From UBA1081 sp045537555 (lineage in GTDB: Bacteria; Bacillota; Clostridia; Oscillospirales; Acutalibacteraceae), in assembly GCA_045537555.1 (NCBI GenBank), contig JAZSPR010000013.1:1-7257 (forward strand): a DNA stretch of 7,257 nt, given 5' to 3'. Both the position numbers and the translations under genes were made by a program. The notes under the pieces are model-generated. The model was not told the DNA's origin. It ran no database searches and saw only the letters and a program-made list of their open reading frames with translations. Shown here piece after piece: positions 1-5,244 of the stretch. Numbering within the stretch: position 1 is the stretch's first letter; every line of letters begins with the position of its first letter.

Positions 1-103
1 AAATTGGAAATCGTTAGATTTCCACATGTTGAACAAATTGATTACAATAAGAAACTCAATTGAACGGTGTTCCACCGTTATTGCTCCATTATATTACGCA
101 ATC

Positions 104-129
104 GGCGGGTTGAGGGCAACCCGCCCTAC
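104..129. repeat. Terminal hairpin of repeat copy 1, arm variant CGGGTT/AACCCG
   Basis: An 8-bp perfect stem (104-111 with 118-125) encloses a six-base loop GAGGGC and is followed by CCTAC. It occupies the same place as the hairpin at 1087-1112, which keeps the loop pattern (GTGGGC) and the flanking GG and CCCTAC but has different arms. Pairing is conserved although the arm sequence is not. Confidence 0.75.
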
Positions 130-151
130 GTAATTTGTTTATATTACGAAC

Positions 152-175
152 GGACGCCCAATGGGTGCCCCTACG
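152..175. repeat. Isolated hairpin GGACGCCC-AAT-GGGTGCCC
   Basis: The arms 152-159 and 163-170 pair at seven of eight positions, including one G-T wobble, with a three-base loop, followed by CCTACG. The GGGTGCCCC arm is shared with the hairpin at 1160-1184. It looks like another member of the same palindrome family, inserted into or recombined with repeat copy 1. Confidence 0.6.
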
Positions 176-188
176 AGAATATCAAATC

Positions 189-219
189 ATTATGCATTGT
201 GCATTATGAATTATGCATT
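189..219. repeat. Short degenerate tandem repeat of ATTATGCATT
   Basis: ATTATGCATT occurs exactly at 189-198 and 210-219, with related TGTGCATTATGA between them, giving a rough 10-11 base period. It lies inside the extra segment of repeat copy 1. There is no coding sign. The stretch from here to the promoter at 306 otherwise holds nothing I recognise. Confidence 0.5.
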
Positions 220-305
220 AAAGAGCTCGACAAATTATTGCTTTCTGCAAATATAGTTGTATGGTTTCGGTACAACAGGAAAAAAAATAATTTTATTTTA
301 AATTG

Positions 306-334
306 TTGTAAAAATTTCTGAAGTGTGGTATAAT
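306..334 (+). promoter_or_regulatory. Sigma-A-type promoter of the structured RNA
   Basis: The -35 TTGTAA (306-311) and a perfect -10 TATAAT (329-334) are separated by exactly 17 bases, with a TGG extension before the -10. The start is predicted near 341, which is the first base of the long closing stem of the RNA. The promoter at 5188-5216 has the same two boxes and the same spacing. Confidence 0.8.
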
Positions 335-340
335 AATCAA

Positions 341-553
341 GCCAAACAAATCTAATAAATAGGATTAGTGTTATCTTTTTCTTTATGGGAATATTATTCC
401 CTTTTATTGTCATATTCTTTTATGAGTTGGTAAAACCGTAAACTCCACTAAAAGAGTATGACAGAGATGTTCGAATTCTATTTAGATTTGTTTGGCGACA
501 ATCGGAGTTTGCGTTTTTCGGTGCGTAACTTCGGTTGCGCACTTTTTTATTTT
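341..553 (+). ncRNA. Highly structured RNA, 6S-like or an attenuating leader
   Basis: The predicted transcript folds into a long rod. Bases 341-355 pair with 482-496 without interruption (15 bp), and 360-366 pair with 474-480. An asymmetric opening follows, with a small perfect hairpin on its 5' side (387-392 with 396-401). An inner arm of 14 bp (409-422 with 449-462, one G-U) is capped by 424-428/441-445 and 429-431/435-437. The transcript then ends in the terminator at 521-553. Start at the stem base, a closing stem, an open centre, an apical arm and a size near 200 nt resemble bacterial 6S RNA (ssrS/bsrA). However, the apical arm is short and I cannot recognise conserved 6S bases. The alternative is a cis-acting leader, because the next gene's Shine-Dalgarno begins two bases past the terminator T-tract. 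That the RNA is structured is well supported; its class is uncertain. Confidence 0.6.
521..553 (+). terminator. Rho-independent terminator with UUCG tetraloop
   Basis: Arms GTGCGTAAC (521-529) and GTTGCGCAC (534-542) form nine pairs, one of them a wobble, closing a C(UUCG)G tetraloop. TTTTTTATTTT follows directly. It ends the structured RNA and stands immediately before the Shine-Dalgarno of the 567-827 gene, so that gene depends on readthrough or conditional antitermination unless a promoter lies inside the RNA. Confidence 0.88.
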
Positions 554-566
554 CAGGGGAATTTTT

Positions 567-827
567 ATGCACAATAACGACACAGACAAAATCATGGAAA
601 CTTCATTGAAATCATTTTTCAGAAAGAACAGATACTATGATGCAGATGAACTTTATGACGCCATTTCTGCAAAAGACAAAGAATTCATGAATCTGCTGAA
701 CATAAATCAGAGAATAGAATTTGTAAAATTACGGGCAATGTACGAGCGTTACGCCTACCTTTTACAACAGGATTCTTTTTCTCGGGGCTTTTTTGAAGGA
801 GTCAACTGCGATAATAAGGATATTTAG
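567..827 (+). CDS. Small hypothetical protein (86 aa)
   Basis: I do not recognise this protein with confidence. The start at 567 is chosen because AGGGGA (555-560) precedes it at good distance; the frame remains open upstream to 492, but that part is the terminator hairpin. The product is predominantly helical and charged, with no signal peptide, membrane segment or cysteine motif (one Cys near the C-terminus). The central and C-terminal part, roughly residues 40-79 (LLNINQRIEFVKLRAMYERY then FSRGFFEGV), loosely resembles the helical pattern of small Firmicutes proteins such as DUF6809, with a conserved aromatic-rich end; this is a weak resemblance only. It is the only plus-strand gene in this part of the window, has no promoter of its own between the terminator and the start, and is followed by the repeat at 895. 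No clear terminator follows it. Its proximity to the structured RNA is the best functional clue. Confidence 0.68.
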   Translation: MHNNDTDKIMETSLKSFFRKNRYYDADELYDAISAKDKEFMNLLNINQRIEFVKLRAMYERYAYLLQQDSFSRGFFEGVNCDNKDI

Positions 828-894
828 TTCAAAATTGTACGTACCGTTATAAATCAGCAAAAAAAACAGAGAGTTTTCAAAAGTTTTTAGAAAG

Positions 895-1151
895 ATAAAT
901 TATAATTTGTCGAGGTCTTTTTTTGAAGGAAAAAGTAATTTTTGTAGGGACCGATGCCCACATCGGTCCGATTGCGTAATGTAATGGAGCAATAACGGTG
1001 GTACACCGTTCTGTTGCAATAACTCAATGAATCAATTTTTTCGTTAGGCGAAAATCAAAGATTTCCGATTTGTCTTCGACAAATGCGGACCGATGTGGGC
1101 ATCGGTCCCTACGATTGGTTTATTCAAATATCTCGACAAATTCTGATTTAT
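895..1151 (+). repeat. Complete multi-hairpin MITE-like repeat, copy 2
   Basis: This is the complete member of the family. The outer ends form a 20-bp inverted repeat (895-914 with 1132-1151, 18 of 20 matching, containing AATTTGTCGAG). Inside these, 944-970 and 1086-1112 are a perfect 27-bp inverted repeat, and each half is itself a hairpin (arms ACCGAT/ATCGGT). Between them lie hairpins 994-1000/1004-1010, 1050-1057/1061-1068 (one mismatch) and 1068-1074/1078-1084. AAAG flanks both outer ends (891-894 and 1152-1155), a possible 4-bp target duplication. No open frame with a ribosome site lies inside. Positions 828-894 before it hold A/T-rich sequence and the palindrome GTACGTAC, with no gene or convincing terminator. 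Confidence 0.8.
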
Positions 1152-1159
1152 AAAGCACA

Positions 1160-1184
1160 CAGGGGCACCCGACGGGTGCCCCTG
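1160..1184. repeat. Perfect GC-rich hairpin just past pheT
   Basis: An 11-bp perfect stem (1160-1170 with 1174-1184) has a three-base loop. On the minus strand it begins 15 bases after the pheT stop codon. It could slow or end pheST transcription, but only TGTGCTTTAT follows, not a real T-tract. Its arm sequence, with GGGTGCCCC, links it to the hairpin at 152-175, so it is probably a dispersed palindrome that may act as an mRNA 3' end stabiliser or a weak terminator. Confidence 0.62.
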
Positions 1185-1199
1185 CAAATTTATATTGTA

Positions 1200-3557
1200 T
1201 TACTGCTTGAGTTCAACGCCGATTTCTTTGAGTGATGCAAGGATATTGTCGATATGAGCCTGGATTTCATCCATAGCAAGTGTTCTGTCGGGAGCTGAGA
1301 ATGAAAGTCTGACTGCCATACTCTTTGTAGTACCGTCGTCGAACATATCAATAACCTTTGCGCCTGTGAGCTCGGGAATGTTCTTGCTTTCCCATGCTGC
1401 CTTGATGTCTGCATACTTCTTATCTGCAATAACAAGTGAAAGGTCATAGTCGATTGCAGGGAACTTTGAAGGATCAGCATACTTTGCATCTGCAACTGCA
1501 ATTGCAAAGAACTTGTCAAGGTCGATTTCAGCACATACAACAGCAGCATTCTTATCGAGCTTCTGGTTATTCATCGGGTGAAGTGTGAACATTTCACCGA
1601 GTTTTTCACCCTTATAGCTGATTTCTGCTGTATTTTTGGGATGCTGATATGCATGAGCAACTGTTACAGCCTTACTGAAGTCTGCATTATCGTGCTTGAT
1701 GTCACGGAAGATGAACTTGAGCATATTGAGCATCTTGAAATAAAGGTCTTTTTCTGTGCCGACCTTGTCATAAAGAACAACGCCGAGTCTTCTTCTTTCG
1801 TCACAGTAGCCGTTTTCGAGGTAACCATCAACAACTCGTCCGCACTCAAAAATGCCGAATGTGGGAGCAAATGACTTATTCTCATAAGCGATTGTGAGAA
1901 GTGTGGGAATCATTGAATTTCTGATTGTGCCGTTTTCGGGAGTGGGAATGTTGAGAATTGTGCAGTTTTCTTCAACATCAATACCCAGCTTCTTATACTT
2001 CTTGCCGTCACACCAGATGTATGAATGAACTTCGTGAAGCTTGAATTTATTTACAAGAAGGTCTTTGATAAGTGCATCTTCACTCTTGACTGCTTCTGCT
2101 CTTACGGGCTTGAGTGCACTGAGTGTTGTCTTTATTTCAAAGTTATCGTAACCGAAAATTCTTGTGATTTCTTCGATAAGGTCAGCCTTGATTGTAACAT
2201 CCTTTGTGCTTCTCCATGAGGGAACAACAACCTTGAAGCCGTCATTTTCTGCTGTCACTTTAAAGCCGAGAGAAACGAGAGTTTCTTCAATCTGTTCGTT
2301 GCTGAAGTCGATACCTGTGTATCTGTCAACATACTTTTTGTCGATGAAAAGTTCAATTTCGGGGTACTTCTTTACATATTTATCTGCAAGCTTTGAAACA
2401 ACGACTGCACCGTCATCGATATCTTTAAGAAGCTTTACAAAACGGCGGATTGCCGTAACTGTCATTTCGGGATCAAGGATTTTTTCGTAACGAGCCGAAG
2501 CATCTGTACGAAGACCCATTCTTGATGATGTCTTTCTTACACATACACCGTCAAAGTTTGCTGATTCAAGAACAACTGAATCTGTGTCACCGACGATTTC
2601 AGAATCAAGACCGCCCATAATACCTGCAACTGCAACGGGTTCATCGTTGTTGAGAATGAGAAGTGTATTTTCATCAGTATCTCTTTCAACACCGTCAAGT
2701 GTTGTGAATTTGCCGCCGTTTTCAGCCATGCCGATGCCGATTGACTGCACCTTTTTACCGTCAAATGCATGCATGGGCTGACCCATTTCAAGCATAAGGT
2801 AGTTTGTAAGGTCAGCAAGGAGATTGATGCCTCTCATACCGCAATAGAAAAGTCTGATTCTCATAGCAACGGGGCTGACTGTCTTCTTTATATTATTGAT
2901 ACGGAGTGCAGAATATCTGTAAACTGCATCGCTCTTGATTTCAACGGGGATTTCTTCACCGTCATATTCACATTCATCAATTGCAAGAGGCTTGAGAGGT
3001 CTCTTTGTGATAGCAGAGAATTCTCTTGCGATACCGTAGTGACCCCAGAGATCGGGACGGTTTGTAAGTGACTTGTTATCAACTTCAAAGATGATGTCCT
3101 TAACGGGATAAATGTCACAGATATCTGTGCCAAGAGCTACATCCTCGAAGATTTCCATAAGTCCCGAGTGGTCGTCGCTGATGCCGAGTTCTGACTCTGA
3201 ACAGCACATACCTGCTGATTCATAACCTGCAACAACAGCATTTTTGATTTCGCCGCCGCATACTCTGCCGCCTGCCATTGCAACGGGTACAACCATACCC
3301 TCTCTTACATTGGGAGCACCGCAGACGATGTCAAGAACCTTTTCACCTACGTCAACCTTAAGAAGGTGAAGCTTCTTTGAGTTGGGGTGGTTTTCGATTG
3401 AAATAATCTTACCTGCAACAACCTTTTCAAGGTCATTACCTTTATAATAGATATCTTCTACTTCAGCGGTGGAAAGAGTGAAACGGTGAATGAGTTCCTC
3501 AATATTAAGACCGCTCAAATCAACATATTCGTTGATCCAGTTCATTGATACAAACAT
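1200..3557 (-). CDS. pheT: Phenylalanyl-tRNA synthetase beta subunit
   Basis: This is the large subunit of the cytoplasmic alpha2-beta2 enzyme that charges tRNA-Phe with phenylalanine using ATP. At 785 aa it has the usual bacterial length. Domains in order: a tRNA-binding OB fold at about 44-155 (VVAGKIISIENHPNSKKLHL, VCGAPNVREG); a B3/B4 editing region at about 210-385, with the family signature LTNYLMLEMGQPMHAFD at 250-266 and GLRTDASARYEKILDP at 348-363; a B5 domain at about 400-475 ending in LIEEITRIFGYDN; the catalytic-like core at about 480-690; and a C-terminal FDX-ACB anticodon-binding domain at about 695-785 (KFPAIDYDLSLVI). Editing of mischarged Tyr-tRNA is the known role of B3/B4. 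The start at 3557 is supported by GGAGG at 3568-3572, which touches the pheS stop codon, so translation is probably coupled. Only 15 bases separate it from pheS. Expression should follow the upstream T-box. Confidence 0.97.
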   Translation of the reverse strand: MFVSMNWINEYVDLSGLNIEELIHRFTLSTAEVEDIYYKGNDLEKVVAGKIISIENHPNSKKLHLLKVDVGEKVLDIVCGAPNVREGMVVPVAMAGGRVCGGEIKNAVVAGYESAGMCCSESELGISDDHSGLMEIFEDVALGTDICDIYPVKDIIFEVDNKSLTNRPDLWGHYGIAREFSAITKRPLKPLAIDECEYDGEEIPVEIKSDAVYRYSALRINNIKKTVSPVAMRIRLFYCGMRGINLLADLTNYLMLEMGQPMHAFDGKKVQSIGIGMAENGGKFTTLDGVERDTDENTLLILNNDEPVAVAGIMGGLDSEIVGDTDSVVLESANFDGVCVRKTSSRMGLRTDASARYEKILDPEMTVTAIRRFVKLLKDIDDGAVVVSKLADKYVKKYPEIELFIDKKYVDRYTGIDFSNEQIEETLVSLGFKVTAENDGFKVVVPSWRSTKDVTIKADLIEEITRIFGYDNFEIKTTLSALKPVRAEAVKSEDALIKDLLVNKFKLHEVHSYIWCDGKKYKKLGIDVEENCTILNIPTPENGTIRNSMIPTLLTIAYENKSFAPTFGIFECGRVVDGYLENGYCDERRRLGVVLYDKVGTEKDLYFKMLNMLKFIFRDIKHDNADFSKAVTVAHAYQHPKNTAEISYKGEKLGEMFTLHPMNNQKLDKNAAVVCAEIDLDKFFAIAVADAKYADPSKFPAIDYDLSLVIADKKYADIKAAWESKNIPELTGAKVIDMFDDGTTKSMAVRLSFSAPDRTLAMDEIQAHIDNILASLKEIGVELKQ

Positions 3558-3572
3558 TGTTCTCTCTCCTCC

Positions 3573-4598
3573 TTACTTACCTATAAACTGTGAAAGTGAT
3601 TTAAGGTTACCCGAATTAAGAATACGGATATCCTTGATGCCGTACTTCATCATTGCAAGTCTTGTAAGACCGAGACCGAATGCGAAGCCTGTGTATTTTT
3701 CTGTGTCGATTCCGCCGTAATTGAGAACGTTGGGATGAATCATACCGCAGGGGCAAAGCTCAAGCCAGCCTGAATGCTTACATGTGGGACAACCCTCACC
3801 GCCGCAGACAAGACACTGAATATCAAGCTCGAAACCGGGTTCAACGAAGGGGAAGAAACCGGGACGGAGTCTGACTGTAACATCCTGACCGAAAACTTCT
3901 GAAAGCATAGTTTTCATGAAATAGATAAGGTTTGAGATTGAGATATCTTCGTCAATCATGATACCTTCCATCTGGAAGAATGTGTTTTCGTGGCTTGCGT
4001 CAGTTGATTCGTTTCTGAAACATCTGCCGGGGAAGATAGCACGAAGAGGTGCGCCGTACTTCTTCATAATTGAATTCTGAGCAGCTGATGTGTGAGTCTT
4101 GAGAAGCTGACCGCTTGAAAGATAGTATGTATCCTGCATATCTCTTGCGGGGTGATGCTTGGGGATATTAAGAGCCTCGAAGCAGTTGAAATCGTCAACG
4201 ATTTCTGAGAAGTCTTCAATTGTGAAGCCCATTGTGCGGAAGATTTCTTCAACCTCTCTCTGGATAAGTGTTATGGGGTGATATGAACCCATTTCCATAT
4301 CCATGGGAAGTGAAACGTCATAATCTTCTGCAGAATCAATGAGTTTCTGTTCTTCTTTTTTAACAATTTCAGCCTGAGCCTCGGCAAGCTTCTTTTCGAT
4401 TTCCTGCTTTACTTCATTGACTGCCTGACCGAATGCCTTTTTTTCTTCGTTGGGTACTGATTTGAGCATACCCATAAGACCTGCCACATGACCCTTTTTA
4501 CCGCAGTATTCAACACGGAGTGCTTCAAGAGCTTCTGATGAATCTGCATTTTTAAGAGCTTCTTCAAACTTAATGAGAAGTTCTTTTGTCTCGTTCAT
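3573..4598 (-). CDS. pheS: Phenylalanyl-tRNA synthetase alpha subunit
   Basis: This is the catalytic class II subunit of PheRS; it activates phenylalanine and transfers it to tRNA-Phe in complex with PheT. At 341 aa it is full length. Residues 1-90 form the N-terminal coiled-coil arm rich in Lys/Glu. Motif 1 lies around HPITLIQREVEEIFRTMGF (107-125), motif 2 around FRNESTDASHENTFFQMEG (194-212), and motif 3 is GFAFGLGLTRLAMMKYGI (304-321), with the expected GxGxxR arginine. The cysteine cluster CLVCGGEGCPTCKHSGW (262-278) is typical of Firmicutes PheS. The start is supported by AAAGGATG eight bases upstream of ATG 4598. It is first in the operon, ahead of pheT. The unusual point is the roughly 250-bp distance between its start and the T-box terminator, filled by a MITE-like element. 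Confidence 0.98.
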   Translation of the reverse strand: MNETKELLIKFEEALKNADSSEALEALRVEYCGKKGHVAGLMGMLKSVPNEEKKAFGQAVNEVKQEIEKKLAEAQAEIVKKEEQKLIDSAEDYDVSLPMDMEMGSYHPITLIQREVEEIFRTMGFTIEDFSEIVDDFNCFEALNIPKHHPARDMQDTYYLSSGQLLKTHTSAAQNSIMKKYGAPLRAIFPGRCFRNESTDASHENTFFQMEGIMIDEDISISNLIYFMKTMLSEVFGQDVTVRLRPGFFPFVEPGFELDIQCLVCGGEGCPTCKHSGWLELCPCGMIHPNVLNYGGIDTEKYTGFAFGLGLTRLAMMKYGIKDIRILNSGNLKSLSQFIGK

Positions 4599-4621
4599 TT
4601 ATATCATCCTTTCATTGTTTA

Positions 4622-4852
4622 CAATTCGCAATTGAAAATTCGCAATTCGCAATTTCGGAAAAGGCTTCGCCTTTTAAACCATTTATAATGGGGGCCCCGA
4701 AAATCATAAGATTTTTGGGGAGAGGAGGAGTAACGAAGTGATTGAGTTTTCGTGTTTACACGGAAACGATTGATACGGAGTTTGCGACGACGAGGGGTAA
4801 GGGGCAAAGCCCCTTCATCAATTGCACATTGATAATTGCTAATTGCCAATTA
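4622..4852. mobile_element. MITE-like element between T-box and pheS
   Basis: The ends 4622-4654 and 4820-4852 form an imperfect 33-bp inverted repeat (about 24 matches) built from CGCAATT/AATTGC-type units. Between them are four strong hairpins: 4659-4665/4669-4675 (AAAAGGC/GCCTTTT), 4695-4705/4710-4720 (11 pairs, one wobble), 4746-4754/4759-4767 (9 pairs, one wobble) and 4799-4805/4809-4815 (AAGGGGC/GCCCCTT). It has no transposase. The 76-codon frame across it (4619-4849, minus) is low complexity with no ribosome site, and I regard it as spurious. It is unrelated in sequence to the 895-1151 family. Placed downstream of the T-box terminator, it must be transcribed as 5' untranslated RNA of pheST. 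No clear target duplication was seen. Confidence 0.68.
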
Positions 4853-4880
4853 AAAAAACCGTCCCGATAAAACGGGACGG
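4852..4880 (-). terminator. T-box riboswitch terminator
   Basis: On the minus strand CCGTCCCG (4880-4873) pairs perfectly with CGGGACGG (4866-4859) over a six-base loop, followed by seven T (4858-4852). It is the off-state hairpin that competes with the antiterminator carrying the T-box sequence directly upstream. Confidence 0.93.
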
Positions 4881-5102
4881 AAATAACCGTGGTACCACCC
4901 GAATTCAGAAAACTTCAAGTTTCTGCACTCTTGTCCGCTTTAATGCAGCGGTTACATTCTGCTTAATCAATGCTTTCACAGAAAGCTCAGACGCTGAAAT
5001 TCACTTTTTCACCGCACCGAGGTCACTTACAGCCGATGATGACCACTCTCTGCCGGATAAGATGAATGCTACTTACACGCCGTCAACGCATTTACACATT
5101 TG
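4852..5102 (-). promoter_or_regulatory. T-box riboswitch (tRNA-Phe sensing) of pheST
   Basis: The leader reads uncharged tRNA-Phe and permits readthrough into pheST when the tRNA is not aminoacylated. On the minus strand the conserved T-box GGGTGGTACCACGG lies at 4900-4887; its TGGT can pair with an ACCA acceptor end, which fits the A discriminator of tRNA-Phe. Stem I runs from about 5095 to 4985 and contains AGTA (5073-5070), an AGAGAG distal bulge and GTAAGTGACC. The specifier loop GAA-T-TTC-A places the codon TTC (Phe) at 4998-4996. The terminator at 4880-4852 completes it. The specifier and the downstream genes agree, which makes the assignment firm. Confidence 0.95.
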
Positions 5103-5108
5103 AAAAAT

Positions 5109-5137
5109 ATTTTATCACAATAAGTATAATAAGTCAA
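5109..5137 (-). promoter_or_regulatory. Promoter of the T-box/pheST transcript
   Basis: On the minus strand TTGACT (5137-5132) and TAAAAT (5114-5109) are 17 bases apart, with a TGA extension before the -10. The start is predicted near 5102, just ahead of T-box stem I. It faces away from the dockerin gene promoter. Confidence 0.8.
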
Positions 5138-5187
5138 CAATAAACGCAAAAATTTTCAAACATTTTAAATTTTACAATTTTTAGGTG

Positions 5188-5216
5188 TTGTAAAAAAAAA
5201 ACCGATATGCTATAAT
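5188..5216 (+). promoter_or_regulatory. Promoter of the dockerin protein gene
   Basis: TTGTAA (5188-5193) and TATAAT (5211-5216) are 17 bases apart, with a TGC extension before the -10. The predicted start near 5223 leaves a short leader of about 22 bases before the start codon. It is divergent from the pheST promoter. Confidence 0.8.
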
Positions 5217-5244
5217 CAAGAAAAAAAGTAAAAGGATGATAAAA

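Larger units (their letters stand above)
1..236 (-). repeat. Multi-hairpin MITE-like repeat, copy 1 (cut by window start)
   Basis: This copy aligns over most of its length with the reverse complement of the repeat at 895-1151. Positions 62-102 match the complement of 970-1010 with two mismatches. Visible hairpins are 6-12/17-23, 63-69/73-79 and 104-111/118-125. The outer end is the 11-mer CTCGACAAATT at 226-236, also present at the end of the 895-1151 copy. Between the 104-129 hairpin and that end there is extra material not found in the complete copy: an additional hairpin (152-175) and a TGCATT-rich stretch (189-219). The left part lies outside the window. No transposase is encoded, so the copy would be non-autonomous if mobile. 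The open frame running through it from 67 to 321 has no Shine-Dalgarno site and reads across palindromes; I regard it as non-coding. Confidence 0.72.

Noticed and set aside
67..321. 84-codon open frame on the plus strand
   Set aside because: It runs through hairpins of repeat copy 1 and the promoter upstream region, with no Shine-Dalgarno and low-complexity composition.
341..566. Retron msr-msd RNA, because long inverted repeats enclose a folded RNA before a gene
   Set aside because: No reverse transcriptase is encoded nearby; the downstream gene has only 86 codons and no RT motif.
492..566. Upstream in-frame start at 492 for the small gene
   Set aside because: It would translate through the terminator hairpin; AGGGGA directly supports the start at 567.
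895..1151. CRISPR array, because identical 26-27 base palindromic units recur
   Set aside because: The units are inverted rather than direct, not regularly spaced, and no cas gene is present.
4619..4849. 76-codon minus-strand frame upstream of pheS
   Set aside because: It spans exactly the MITE-like element, with residues derived from repeated GCAATT units and palindromes; no ribosome site.
4843..5103. 86-codon plus-strand frame
   Set aside because: It is antisense to the T-box riboswitch, whose conserved elements fully explain the sequence.
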